A DNA stretch of 64,000 bases from Aquimarina sp. MMG016 (GCF_018100805.1 NZ_JAGJEA010000001.1:434001-498000); one strand, 5' to 3'; shown: positions 15,650 to 25,417, counted from the first letter of the stretch. Notes: generated by a model not told the origin, from the letters alone. Made by a program: numbers and translations.

Positions 15650-17517
15650 GAAAATTGTTGTTGTATCTTATCATCGTTACTACCGGTCTAGTGTTTGTAG
15701 GACGGCTTTTTTATTTGCAGATTTATAACACTTCTTTTGCATCTTTATCAGAAGACAATGCTATAAAAGTAATCTATGATTACCCTCAAAGAGGTTCGAT
15801 TTATGATCGCAATGGAAAACTATTAGTTACCAATCAACCTTCTTACGATGTAATGGTAATTCCTCGAGAGCTTAAACCATTTGACACCCTAGAATTTTGC
15901 TCTATCCTAAATATCACAAAAGAGAAACTCAAAAAACAACTTAGAAAAGCTAGGGTTTATTCTCCTAGAGTACCTTCTATCGTTATCCCACAATTAACTA
16001 AAGATGAATATGCTTATCTGCAGGAAAAAATGCGAAAATTTGAAGGTTTTTATATCCAAAAGCGTTCGCTCCGAGATTATCATACTACGAATGCAGCCAA
16101 TGTATTGGGTTATATTGGAGAAGTAAACGATGCTATCATTAGCAAAGACCCATACTATTTATCTGGTGACCTGATAGGCATTGATGGTGTAGAAAAACAA
16201 TATGAAAAAGAATTAAGAGGGTTAAAAGGTGTTAAACGTATCCAAAAAGATCGTTTTAACCGTGATATTGGGCCATATAAAAATGGTCGATATGACACCT
16301 TACCTGTTAACGGAAAAGATTTGACCATTACTATCGATGCAGATCTTCAGGCATATGGACAAAAGTTAATGATAAATAAACGTGGTGGTATTGTCGCCTT
16401 AGAACCCTCAACTGGTGAAATTTTGGCGATGGTGACTGCTCCCACCTATAAACCCGAATTATTGGTAGGTAGAAAAAGATCTCCTAATTTTACAAAACTG
16501 TATTATGATACTATTGCAAAACCTCTTTTCGATAGAGGCGTAAAAGGTGAATACCCCCCAGGTTCCCCGTTTAAAACTATTAATGCCTTAATTGGACTAC
16601 AAGAGGGTATAGTAGACACCAAAGAAAGTTTTAGCTGTAGAATGGGATATTACTATGGTAAAAAAGGGACTAAACTGGGTTGTCACTCTCATAGAGGACC
16701 ATTAAATATGATCCCAGGAATTGCAAATTCCTGTAACGCATATTTTGCCAATGTATATCGAAGAATCATAGAAAAATATGACACTCCACAAGAGGGAGTA
16801 GAAACATGGAGAAAACATGTGCAGAGTTTTGGATTAGGAAATTATTTAGGAAATGACCTTGCAGCCGGAAGTCGTGGAAAAGTTCCTACCGCCGAATATT
16901 ATAATAAAATATATAATTACCCTACTTATAAGTGGTACTCTACTGCAACCATATCTAATGCTATTGGTCAAGGAGAAGTATTAGCTACCCCAATCCAATT
17001 GGCAAATATGACTGCCGCTATAGGAAATAAAGGGCATTTTTATACTCCACATATTATTAAGGCTATTGATGGAAAGCCTATCGAAAATGAAAATTATACC
17101 ATACCTAAACAAACCACTATAGAAAAAGAACATTTTGAACCTGTTGTAGAAGGAATGCATCAAGTATATACCAATGGTACAGCTAGCTTTTTACAGGTAA
17201 AAGGAATAGACATCTGTGGTAAAACAGGTACTGCTGAGAACTTTACTAGAATAAATGGAGAAAAAGTTCAGCTTACTGACCATTCTGTTTTTGTAGCTTT
17301 TGCCCCAAAGAATAATCCAAAAATTGCACTTGCCGTTTTTGTAGAAAATGGATATTGGGGTGCTAGATATGCTGGACGTATTGCATCACTTATGATAGAA
17401 AAACATATTAATGGCGAGATCTCCAGAACGGATCTGGAAGATTGGGTACTTACTCATAGTCTGGAAGAAGAGTATGCTAAACCTTATAGTGGAGAACCTT
17501 TTAAAATTAATCAATAA
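15646..17517 (+). CDS. mrdA: Penicillin-binding protein 2 (elongation transpeptidase)
   Basis: 623 residues. An N-terminal membrane anchor (about 5-22) is followed by the PBP dimerisation domain with RGSIYDRNG near residue 50 and the transpeptidase domain. The three catalytic motifs are intact: S307-P-F-K310, S362-C-N364 and K526-T-G. It cross-links lateral-wall peptidoglycan together with RodA. It overlaps mreD by 4 bases and shares one base (TAATG) with rodA, which implies coupled translation. Confidence 0.96.
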   Translation: MRKLLLYLIIVTTGLVFVGRLFYLQIYNTSFASLSEDNAIKVIYDYPQRGSIYDRNGKLLVTNQPSYDVMVIPRELKPFDTLEFCSILNITKEKLKKQLRKARVYSPRVPSIVIPQLTKDEYAYLQEKMRKFEGFYIQKRSLRDYHTTNAANVLGYIGEVNDAIISKDPYYLSGDLIGIDGVEKQYEKELRGLKGVKRIQKDRFNRDIGPYKNGRYDTLPVNGKDLTITIDADLQAYGQKLMINKRGGIVALEPSTGEILAMVTAPTYKPELLVGRKRSPNFTKLYYDTIAKPLFDRGVKGEYPPGSPFKTINALIGLQEGIVDTKESFSCRMGYYYGKKGTKLGCHSHRGPLNMIPGIANSCNAYFANVYRRIIEKYDTPQEGVETWRKHVQSFGLGNYLGNDLAAGSRGKVPTAEYYNKIYNYPTYKWYSTATISNAIGQGEVLATPIQLANMTAAIGNKGHFYTPHIIKAIDGKPIENENYTIPKQTTIEKEHFEPVVEGMHQVYTNGTASFLQVKGIDICGKTGTAENFTRINGEKVQLTDHSVFVAFAPKNNPKIALAVFVENGYWGARYAGRIASLMIEKHINGEISRTDLEDWVLTHSLEEEYAKPYSGEPFKINQ

Positions 17518-18770
17518 TGCCCAAATCTACTATTGCCACTATAGATTGGTTAACTGTTTTGTTATTTATATTGCTTGTCGGCTTTGGTTGGGGTAATATC
17601 TATTCGTCTTCTCTAGAAGACAAAGCCTTTTCTTTAACCGATTTCTCACAGGTATATGCTAAGCAAGCCATCTGGATTGTCTTGACATTAGTACTTATTA
17701 TTATGACTCAGGCCATAGAAGCCAAATTCTACGAACAATTTGCAGGTTTGATTTATGTAATTTCTATACTCTCATTGCTCGGACTATTTCTTTTTGGAAA
17801 AACAATTTCTGGAGCTACATCATGGTACCAATTTGGCCCTGCCAGTTTACAACCCTCAGAGTTTGCAAAAGCTGCAACCGCTTTGGCATTAGCCAAATTC
17901 TTAAGCGACATGCAAACCAACATAAAATATATCAACCATCAGTTACGGGCTTTTTTGATTATCGCCCTACCTGCGTTGATTATTATCCCGCAACCTGATC
18001 CGGGAAGTGCATTGGTATATGCCGCTTTTTTCTTTCCATTATATAGAGAAGGATTAGCAGCTAGTTATTTGATTATTGGAGCTTCTGCAACAGTATTGTT
18101 CATACTCACTCTTTTGTTTAAACCATTGTGGGTAGTGTTAGCTATTACTGGTATAATTATTATTTACTTAATCCTAAAAAGAAAACAGAAACCAAAAGTG
18201 TCACGGTTTCTTTTGGCTTTAATTGTAATTACAGGATTTTGCTTTTCGGTAAATTATATTTTTAATAATGTATTCGAACAAAGACATCGCGATCGATTTA
18301 ATATTGTATTAGGAAAGGAAGTAGATGCAAAAGGTATTGGATACAACACCAATCAAAGCCAGATAGCTATCGGTAGTGGTGGATGGACCGGAAAAGGATG
18401 GAAAGAAGGCACCCAAACTAAAGGAGGTTTTGTACCTGAGCAACATACCGATTATATATTTAGTACCGTTGGTGAAGAATGGGGATTTCTTGGAGCTACA
18501 CTAATCATTGTCTTATTTGTTGCTTTATTATTAAGACTTATTCATCTTGCTGAACGACAGAAAACACAATTCAGCAGAGTATACGGCTACAGTGTAGTTG
18601 GTATATTATTTATACATTTCGCTATAAATATTGGTATGGTAACTGGCTTGATGCCAACTATTGGTATTCCTCTACCATTTTTTAGTTACGGAGGATCGGG
18701 ATTGTGGGGATTTACAATCCTATTATTTATCTTTATTAAGCTAGATGCCAATCGTGTAAATGAATGGTAA
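17517..18770 (+). CDS. rodA: SEDS peptidoglycan glycosyltransferase RodA
   Basis: 417 residues, about ten membrane helices. SEDS signatures are present: LQPSEFAK near residue 113, QPDPGSALVY near 160, the central QSQIAIGSGG followed by G-W-KEGTQTKGGFVPEQHTDYIF, and the terminal LPFFSYGGSG. It polymerises glycan strands from lipid II as partner of PBP2. Last gene of the cluster, convergent with the nuclease gene 6 bases away. Confidence 0.97.
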   Translation: MPKSTIATIDWLTVLLFILLVGFGWGNIYSSSLEDKAFSLTDFSQVYAKQAIWIVLTLVLIIMTQAIEAKFYEQFAGLIYVISILSLLGLFLFGKTISGATSWYQFGPASLQPSEFAKAATALALAKFLSDMQTNIKYINHQLRAFLIIALPALIIIPQPDPGSALVYAAFFFPLYREGLAASYLIIGASATVLFILTLLFKPLWVVLAITGIIIIYLILKRKQKPKVSRFLLALIVITGFCFSVNYIFNNVFEQRHRDRFNIVLGKEVDAKGIGYNTNQSQIAIGSGGWTGKGWKEGTQTKGGFVPEQHTDYIFSTVGEEWGFLGATLIIVLFVALLLRLIHLAERQKTQFSRVYGYSVVGILFIHFAINIGMVTGLMPTIGIPLPFFSYGGSGLWGFTILLFIFIKLDANRVNEW

Positions 18771-18775
18771 TATCG

Positions 18776-18797
18776 ACTAAAACTTCCAGTTTTTAGT
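18776..18797. terminator. Possible shared hairpin between rodA and the nuclease gene
   Basis: ACTAAAACT (18776-18784) pairs with AGTTTTTAGT (18788-18797) with a one-base bulge and a short loop. It overlaps the last codons of the minus-strand nuclease gene and could stop both convergent transcripts. Confidence 0.4.
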
Positions 18798-19577
18798 ATC
18801 TGTTGATCTCTCCAGTTTGTTTTCTAATGGATCATCAAGTGAAGTAAAAAAATCAATTCCCGTAAGTTCTTCTATTTTATCTACAGCTACCACAAATCGA
18901 TTAAGAGGTTCATCTGATTCTCTATGAGGAAATAAGAAGGCGATCATTTTCGCATCATCACCATCTTTATCCAATACTATTTTATAGAAATATTTTGGCA
19001 CAGAAACGTGTTCATACCCTATGGTTTCTAAGTTATCTGTCAAAACACCTCCTGTAACCACGTATACACCATTATATTTATTTGCCCAATATCTTACTTT
19101 CTGTTCCAATTTATTCCAGATACCACTATTAAACTCATGATCCTGAGGAGATATATTGGAAGTAAGAAATGTTTCTTCAAAAGCTTCGTGACTAAATCTT
19201 CTGTCTCCTGCAGGACATAAATGACCACGATCATAACCCGATTTTTTATAATTACGCCAATCTGCCGATGAAGTTCTCACTTTTCGATCTTCTTCAAAAT
19301 AAGGTCTTTTGATCTCGTTCTTAGAAAGATGTTCTTTTTTTAACTCATACGCTACCCATTCTGCTTGCTCATGTTTTTCAGAGTATGATAACGAATAAAA
19401 ATTATGTGTAACAATTGCTCCAGTAGTGGATGTCGGCAAATAAAAGAAACTTAGTTCAGCACTATCTTTAACACCATCACTATCACCAGTTTTACTATTT
19501 TCTATATTTCCTTCTAAATAATAAAACCCTACTGTCACTATAATAATTAATAGGGGATAAATATATTTTCGTTTCAT
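18777..19577 (-). CDS. DNA/RNA non-specific endonuclease, DRGH type
   Basis: 266 residues from the ATG at 19577. A longer frame starts at a TTG at 19643 but an excellent promoter lies between the two, so the ATG is preferred. A membrane anchor or signal sequence occupies residues about 5-20 (YPLLIIIVTVGFYY). The catalytic motif D116-R-G-H119 is followed by LCPAGDRRF and by SNISPQDHEFNSGIWNKLE, which holds the metal-binding Asn and the Glu (N150, N155, E158) of the NucA/NUC1 family. It is probably an exported, Mg-dependent nuclease used for nucleic acid scavenging or defence of the surface; the target is inferred. Confidence 0.88.
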   Translation of the reverse strand: MKRKYIYPLLIIIVTVGFYYLEGNIENSKTGDSDGVKDSAELSFFYLPTSTTGAIVTHNFYSLSYSEKHEQAEWVAYELKKEHLSKNEIKRPYFEEDRKVRTSSADWRNYKKSGYDRGHLCPAGDRRFSHEAFEETFLTSNISPQDHEFNSGIWNKLEQKVRYWANKYNGVYVVTGGVLTDNLETIGYEHVSVPKYFYKIVLDKDGDDAKMIAFLFPHRESDEPLNRFVVAVDKIEELTGIDFFTSLDDPLENKLERSTDTKNWKF

Positions 19578-19597
19578 ATAAGATATTCTATTAGCTG

Positions 19598-19633
19598 CAA
19601 ATTTAAAATTTTGTTGATGGCATAGGTAACAAA
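19598..19633 (-). promoter_or_regulatory. Promoter of the nuclease gene
   Basis: Read on the minus strand, TTTG (19633-19630), 24 bases, then TAAATTTG (19605-19598), a perfect TAnnTTTG. The ATG follows 20 bases later. This element decides the start at 19577. Confidence 0.65.
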
Positions 19634-19995
19634 TTACCAACAATGTATATTAAGATTAAAGGGATAAAGCTAATTTTTTAAAGATATTTGGACAGTATTT
19701 AAAAATTTTAACATAAATAAAATGTCAGATTTAACAAGTAATTCTAAAACACATTAAAAACTGCATATCAATTAGTTAACACAAAAAATTAACATAAATA
19801 AATATTAAAATTACGGTTTAACCATTTCAATTTTGAGATATGCCCATATATGAATTACTTCTTTAAAGCTATACATTAGTCGGGTTAATTTATGAAAGCA
19901 ACCTGACTAACCAAATACCAAACCAAGCAATCCGATTGCTCATACCCTTAAAGCTTTCTAAAAATTAACCATATTACTAAATAGGCTTATATTAA
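19634..19995. other. Long AT-rich leader before the VKOR-thioredoxin gene
   Basis: No ORF of note. It contains a 14-base direct repeat TTAACATAAATAAA at 19708-19721 and 19789-19802 (81 bases apart) and a short palindrome GCAATCCGATTGC at 19927-19939. Both are candidate binding sites for regulators of the downstream gene. I find no perfect TAnnTTTG element here. Confidence 0.5.
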
Positions 19996-21588
19996 ATGAA
20001 AAACAACATTGAAAAAATTGTTGAAAGTGTCTTAATTCAAAATCGTATTAGAGATTATGATAAGAAGGATCTGGAATTACAATTACAGATACACCCTAAT
20101 TATCCCAGTTTTCAATCCATCACAGACACTTTAGACTATTTTAGCATAGATAATATTGCTGTTGAAGTTCCTATAGATGCCTTAGACCAGCTTCCGGAAA
20201 GCTTTGTTTCATTAATAAAAATTGATCAAGCCGAAGAAATTGTCGCTGTAATTAAAAAGAACAACTCAATCACGCTTAAACATAGCACTTCAAAACAAAA
20301 GAACTTTTCACTAGATGAATTTAAAGAAATTTGGATTCCTAAGGTAATAGCTGTTGAATTAAATACCAAGACAAAGCTTTTCTCTAATCGATCTATCCTC
20401 CAAAACATCTTGCTTTTAGTTGTGTTTGTCAGCTTAGCTTTTACATTTATTGGAAGATCATGGGATATTAGTCAGATTGTCTTTTTACTATTGTCATTTA
20501 CTGGAGTAGTTTTTAGCTTTTATGCCGTTAGAGAAAGTTTAGGGATACAATCCCAAACTATGCATCAATTTTGCACATCCGTGGGGAAAACTAACTGTGG
20601 AGATGTCATTAATAACAATAGCGGCAAACTTTTTAAAGGGTTTTCATTAGCAGATGCCGGAATGGTATTTTTTGGTACTTTATCACTATATCAAATATTT
20701 TTTGGTTTCAGCTCTATACTAATGATTCCGGCACTTATAGGGATTCCTTTTATACTATACTCTTTTTATTCACAAGCATTAGTAATAAAAAAGTGGTGTG
20801 CTGTATGTATCGCAATGGGATCTATATCTGTAGGATTAGCGGTTATTGCGGTGCTAAATTTATCCTTTGATATAAACCTTTATACTATTACCAATTTTAT
20901 AATGATTTCTTCATTATTTACATTAGGATATTTATTTATCAAAGAAAAGATAAAAGACAATAAGGATTTTAAATCTGAAAACGTAAAACTTAATCATTTT
21001 AAAAGAGACGGACAGATATTCAATCATTTATTAAGTATTTCCGAGAAAATAAAAGATAATCAAAGTATTGAACACGAAATCATATTAGGTAATCCCGATT
21101 CAGAATTTAAGATCATTAGTCTTACCAATCCTATGTGCGGTTATTGTAAAGATGCTTTTGAAGGATATATGCGAGTAATAAAGTCTTTAGGCAAACAATT
21201 GCAGATTATCATTAGGCTGCGTGTTAATCTTGATAATGTAGATAATGAAGCAACACAAATCAGCTTGAGGTTATTAGAAATTTATACAGATGAAGGCCAA
21301 GAGAATTTTATAACTGCTTATAACGATTGGTTTAAAGACAGAACGTTTAGCAAGTGGATTCATAAATATAATAAGCCTTCTAATAAACCAGAACACTTGA
21401 AAGTTCTTAAAAAGCAATCAGAATGGGCAGATCAGAATGAATTGTATTATACTCCAGCTTCTTTAATAGGACATACTTTATATCCTAAAAAGTATAGCTA
21501 TAATGAATTTTTTCATTTTATCAGTGTACTAGCAGAAAATCATAACGAAATGAATACTCAAAAAGAACAACCAGTAGAAATATCATAA
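19996..21588 (+). CDS. C39-like / VKOR / thioredoxin fusion membrane protein
   Basis: 530 residues. Residues about 1-115 look like a C39-peptidase-like accessory domain (HPNYPSFQSITDTLDYF) without an evident catalytic Cys. Several membrane helices follow (about 135-300) with the vitamin K epoxide reductase features: loop cysteines C193 and C201 and the membrane-face C268-AV-C271. After two more helices comes a thioredoxin-like domain (about 360-515) with C381-GY-C384. VKOR-Trx fusions pass electrons from a periplasmic thioredoxin to quinone and so introduce disulfides in exported proteins. In Bacteroidota this architecture is often seen next to genes for short leader-type peptides; here such an ORF lies 11 bases downstream. 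Confidence 0.88.
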   Translation: MKNNIEKIVESVLIQNRIRDYDKKDLELQLQIHPNYPSFQSITDTLDYFSIDNIAVEVPIDALDQLPESFVSLIKIDQAEEIVAVIKKNNSITLKHSTSKQKNFSLDEFKEIWIPKVIAVELNTKTKLFSNRSILQNILLLVVFVSLAFTFIGRSWDISQIVFLLLSFTGVVFSFYAVRESLGIQSQTMHQFCTSVGKTNCGDVINNNSGKLFKGFSLADAGMVFFGTLSLYQIFFGFSSILMIPALIGIPFILYSFYSQALVIKKWCAVCIAMGSISVGLAVIAVLNLSFDINLYTITNFIMISSLFTLGYLFIKEKIKDNKDFKSENVKLNHFKRDGQIFNHLLSISEKIKDNQSIEHEIILGNPDSEFKIISLTNPMCGYCKDAFEGYMRVIKSLGKQLQIIIRLRVNLDNVDNEATQISLRLLEIYTDEGQENFITAYNDWFKDRTFSKWIHKYNKPSNKPEHLKVLKKQSEWADQNELYYTPASLIGHTLYPKKYSYNEFFHFISVLAENHNEMNTQKEQPVEIS

Positions 21589-21599
21589 AATATTCCAAC

Positions 21600-21776
21600 T
21601 TGAACCAATATATATTACCAAAAACTCTAAAACTGGAAAGTGTTTATACACTGGACAGAGATCAACAAAAAATCATTATTAAGGGATCAATTCCTCTACC
21701 CTCAATTGATGATTATAGTTGTTGTATCACTAGAACACCGAAAGGTGGATATCTGGGAGACTGTAGCCATATCTAG
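21600..21776 (+). CDS. Candidate leader-type cysteine peptide precursor (TTG start)
   Basis: A 58-codon ORF starting with TTG 11 bases after the stop of the VKOR-thioredoxin gene; no ATG is available in frame. Residues 10-30 (LKLESVYTLDRDQQKIIIKGS) resemble the leaders of Bacteroidota bacteriocin-like peptides, which typically end in QQK-x-I-KGG; here the double-Gly site would be Gly29-Ser30. The predicted core starts IPLPSIDDY and carries Cys41, Cys42 and Cys55. This composition and the direct linkage to a disulfide-forming protein support a real secreted peptide. The start codon is not conventional, no maturation ABC transporter is nearby, and the modification type is unknown. Confidence 0.5.
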   Translation: MNQYILPKTLKLESVYTLDRDQQKIIIKGSIPLPSIDDYSCCITRTPKGGYLGDCSHI

Positions 21777-21880
21777 GCATCATTGCATCTCTGGATAGAA
21801 AGGATCCGATTCTGGTTGGGGCTTATAATCAGGATCGAGATTATCGAAACATTCTTTTTTTTCACACACACTCAGAATAT

Positions 21881-21918
21881 TCCCTGGAAGCTTCACATAC
21901 TTTCAGGGGATATTTTTT
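21881..21918. terminator. Imperfect hairpin between convergent genes
   Basis: TCCCTGGAAG (21881-21890) faces CTTTCAGGGGA (21900-21910) with a bulge and mismatch, and a six-T run follows on the plus strand. It lies 100 bases after the peptide ORF and touches the stop codon of the minus-strand permease gene, so it may stop transcripts from both sides. Confidence 0.5.
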
Positions 21919-23029
21919 ATCCCTTTACGTCTAATGCATCTCTTAATGCATTACCGATAAGCATAAAAGCCATCACAAGGCTCATAATTCCTAATCCAGG
22001 AATAATTGCCAGATATGCTTTTCCTAAAATAATGTATGAGTAATGGTCCTTAATCATAGCCCCCCAACTGGGCATAGGTGGTTGCGCTCCGATCCCTAAA
22101 AAGCTTAATCCACTTTCTATAAGGATTGCGGCAGCAAAATTAGCTGCAGAGATCACTATAACGGGAGCTAAACTATTAGGGAGTACGTGTTTGGTAATAA
22201 TCCTAAAATGATTAAATCCTAATGCTTTTGCTGCAGTAACATATTGCATCTGTTTTATTCCTAGAACCTGACCTCTTACTACTCTGGCAACCTCAACCCA
22301 CATTGTCAAACCAACGGCCACAAAAACCTGCCAAAAACCTTTTTCTAATGCTACGGTTATAGCGATAACCATTAATAAGGTAGGAATAGACCAGGTAACA
22401 TTAATAAACCACATAATTAAAGCATCTACTTTGCCTCCAAAATATCCTGCGATAGCTCCCAGGGTAATCCCTAACAAAAGAGAAATCAGAACAGCGACAA
22501 AACCAATAGAGAAAGAAATACGAATACCTACCAACATTCTACTTAACAAATCTCTACCATACTTATCTGTGCCTAATATAAAAGTTTGGGCTTTAATGTA
22601 TCTTTCTCCAATCTGATCAGTAGTCAATCCTGTAGGGAAAGCACTCAATTCAATGCTTTTAGAAATTTCTATTAGCTCTCCTTCGCTATATGGTGATATT
22701 TTTAACACCCCATCTTCAAAATTATATGTATCAATAGGAATTTCAGTATCGGTATTTTTAATCCCTTTAAAAATACGGTTTAGAAAAGATTGATTTGATA
22801 TATTCTTAGATGGAATGGTTAGCATTGTCACTTTAAAACCTGGTGGTTTAGAATGAATAGACAAATGCATTTGATTGGCATTTTGCGAATTATCAGGAGC
22901 AATAACATATGCAAAGATTGCTATCAAGGCGCAAGCTACAATAAACCAAAAACTCAAAACGCCCCAAAAATTCTTCTTGAATCTTTGGAGCGCTAGTTTA
23001 GTTAAAGAGTTTGACTTTATTTCTTGCAT
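21917..23029 (-). CDS. Peptide-type ABC transporter permease (DppC/OppC family)
   Basis: 370 residues. An N-terminal helix (about 20-45) is followed by a periplasmic insertion and then the binding-protein-dependent permease domain. The segment LGTDKYGRDLLSRML is the typical DppC entrance, and the ATPase-contact EAA loop is seen as AAKALGFNHFRIITKHVLPN. It would form a channel with a DppB-type partner and ATPases, none of which is encoded nearby. Only 9 bases separate it from the upstream prc gene, so the two form an operon. Confidence 0.88.
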   Translation of the reverse strand: MQEIKSNSLTKLALQRFKKNFWGVLSFWFIVACALIAIFAYVIAPDNSQNANQMHLSIHSKPPGFKVTMLTIPSKNISNQSFLNRIFKGIKNTDTEIPIDTYNFEDGVLKISPYSEGELIEISKSIELSAFPTGLTTDQIGERYIKAQTFILGTDKYGRDLLSRMLVGIRISFSIGFVAVLISLLLGITLGAIAGYFGGKVDALIMWFINVTWSIPTLLMVIAITVALEKGFWQVFVAVGLTMWVEVARVVRGQVLGIKQMQYVTAAKALGFNHFRIITKHVLPNSLAPVIVISAANFAAAILIESGLSFLGIGAQPPMPSWGAMIKDHYSYIILGKAYLAIIPGLGIMSLVMAFMLIGNALRDALDVKG

Positions 23030-23038
23030 TAAAGCATG

Positions 23039-25174
23039 TTAGTTCTTTAGCGTAAGCGGATTTTTTGATCGGCGTATGTTGTTAATCTTCATGTCTTCTA
23101 AAACACTTAGTGCTTCTTCTACATAAACATCTTTACTAAGACTCTCATGCCATCTTTTTCTTTTTTCTGCCAATACTGTATCTTTTTTCATTAGCTCCAT
23201 TTCGTATGGCAAAGATTCAAAACTAAGGGTAGTAGTGTAATCATCTATAGCTTCAAAACGCTTTGCTTGTTTTTCATTAAGCTCTATATTGGCTTTATAT
23301 TTTTTGTAGTTAAGAGAATATACATCAACATCCCTTTTTTCTCGTACCCATTTGGCATTTTCTTCAATCAAACTTAACTGAGCATTTTTGGCCATTCGGG
23401 ATTTACTATTGTTAATCGTTTGTTCAAAATCTATATAACCATCCCAAGCTGTATAGTCTGCAGCTGGTATCTTATCCCAAGGCAATGGGTTTTCTTGATC
23501 TTTTTCTCCAATATCTATATAGCTATAACGATCCGGAACTACTACATCACTTTTCACTCCTTCTAACTGTGTAGAACCACCATTAACTCTATAGAATTTT
23601 TGAGTAGTCAATTTTAAAGCTCCTAAGTCTCCAAAATCATTACTACGCATCCATCGGTTTAAATCCATTACATTCTGTACAGTACCTTTACCATAGGTTT
23701 GTTTACTTCCTATGATAATAGCCCTTTTATAATCTTGCATAGCTGCGGCTAAAATCTCAGATGCAGAAGCAGATAATTCATTAACTAAGATTACTAATGG
23801 ACCATCCCAAAGGATATTTCTATCTTTATCACTTAATACTTCTGGAGATTCTCCTTTGGTTCTTACCTGAACAATTGGTCCTTTATCAATAAATAATCCA
23901 GCGATATCCACCACTGTTTGTAAAGATCCCCCTCCATTATCTCTAAGATCTATCACAAGACCTTCCATATCTTGTTCCTTAAGACGAATAATTTCTTGCT
24001 TGACATCTTTAGCAGCATTACGCTGATTATAATCCTCCATATTAAAATAGAACTTAGGAAGGTTGATAATACCATAAGCCTTATCTTTTTTATTTACAAT
24101 AGAAGATTTTGCATAGGTTTCTTCCAGTTCTACGACATCTCTAATAATATCAATATTCTCTGTAGTCCCATCAACTTTCTTAACAGTTAATGTAACTTTA
24201 GTCCCCTTAGGGCCTTTAATTAAGCTTACCGCATCATCCAAACGCATTCCTACCACACTTACGGGCTCGATCTCATCTTCCTGCTTTACTTTCATGATCA
24301 AATCACCAACTTCTACTCTATTACCTCTCCAAGCGGGTCCACCAGAAATAATTTCGATAATTTTTACATTATCATTTTTCTTTTGCAGTCTAGCACCAAT
24401 ACCTTCTAATTTACCAGACATTGCAATATCAAATCTATCTTTATCTTGCGGTGCAAAGTAGTACGTATGTGGATCAAACTCTTCTACAATAGAATTGATA
24501 TAAATTGTGAACCAATCTTTTCTTTCCAGATCATCTGCGAATTCAAAATATTCTTTTAACGAAGTTTTAGTAGTTTCTCTAGCTTCAGACTCTAAGGTCG
24601 CACCGGTCTTGCGAGCATAATCTTTATTTTTAGCAAGCGAATCTATTTGCTCGTCAACTTTATCATAATAGCTGGATAATGCATTAAACTTAAGCTGCAA
24701 TCTCCATCTATCTTTCATTTCAGCTTTATTACTTGCATAAGACAAGCTTTCATAATCCGTATTAATAGATTCATCTTTTTCATAGTTAAATGGCCTTTCT
24801 AAAATCTCTTGATACAAACTACGTGCCTCTAACATTCTTTTCTGAAGACGCTCATAGGTAAGATTAAAAAAAGTAATGTTTTTATCTCTGATTTGATCAT
24901 CAAGAAGTTTTTCATATTTCTTAAACTCTACAATATCACTCTTATAGAAATATCTTTTTAGAGGATCCAATGCATCGATATAATCTGCGAAAACTTCCTT
25001 AGAAAAATCATCATTCATATCCTTTGCATCATAATGCCCTTTACTTAACACATAACTTATTAAATCAATCAGCAACCTATCCTTATCCGGGTCATCATCA
25101 ATCTTAGTGGTAAAACTACAGGAAGCAGCCGAAACTATAACGGTAAGCATCACAATCAAAAAACTCTTTTTCAT
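23039..25174 (-). CDS. prc: C-terminal processing protease (tail-specific, S41A)
   Basis: 711 residues. A lipoprotein signal ends at the Cys in SAASC (about residue 19). The N-terminal helical domain precedes a PDZ domain (about 240-330, with GIGARLQ and GDLIMKV) and the S41 protease domain. The catalytic Ser lies in ELSASASEILAAAMQDY and the Lys in GSKQTYGKGTVQ. A C-terminal Tsp-type extension (DUF3340-like) follows. It degrades or trims periplasmic proteins from their C-termini. First gene of a two-gene unit with the DppC-like permease. Confidence 0.95.
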   Translation of the reverse strand: MKKSFLIVMLTVIVSAASCSFTTKIDDDPDKDRLLIDLISYVLSKGHYDAKDMNDDFSKEVFADYIDALDPLKRYFYKSDIVEFKKYEKLLDDQIRDKNITFFNLTYERLQKRMLEARSLYQEILERPFNYEKDESINTDYESLSYASNKAEMKDRWRLQLKFNALSSYYDKVDEQIDSLAKNKDYARKTGATLESEARETTKTSLKEYFEFADDLERKDWFTIYINSIVEEFDPHTYYFAPQDKDRFDIAMSGKLEGIGARLQKKNDNVKIIEIISGGPAWRGNRVEVGDLIMKVKQEDEIEPVSVVGMRLDDAVSLIKGPKGTKVTLTVKKVDGTTENIDIIRDVVELEETYAKSSIVNKKDKAYGIINLPKFYFNMEDYNQRNAAKDVKQEIIRLKEQDMEGLVIDLRDNGGGSLQTVVDIAGLFIDKGPIVQVRTKGESPEVLSDKDRNILWDGPLVILVNELSASASEILAAAMQDYKRAIIIGSKQTYGKGTVQNVMDLNRWMRSNDFGDLGALKLTTQKFYRVNGGSTQLEGVKSDVVVPDRYSYIDIGEKDQENPLPWDKIPAADYTAWDGYIDFEQTINNSKSRMAKNAQLSLIEENAKWVREKRDVDVYSLNYKKYKANIELNEKQAKRFEAIDDYTTTLSFESLPYEMELMKKDTVLAEKRKRWHESLSKDVYVEEALSVLEDMKINNIRRSKNPLTLKN

Positions 25175-25417
25175 ACGCTTGTTTTAAATTTAGGGGTTCA
25201 GGCAAAATACATTAAAAATCGTGCCAATTACAGGTAATATTACTAATTTTTTCTTAAATGAACTAATTCTATTCTCTACTGTTACAGAACTTAACATTTG
25301 TCTACCTTATATTTATCATTTTTTACTATTATTTAAGAATTGAAAAGCTAAAAATTACCAAAAGGCATCTCTAAATTCTAATAACTCATTTCGTATAAAA
25401 AAAGTGTATTTTTACGA

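Noticed and set aside
21783..22043. 86-codon plus-strand frame over the convergent gap
   Set aside because: It starts at TTG, and most of it is antisense to the DppC-like permease gene.
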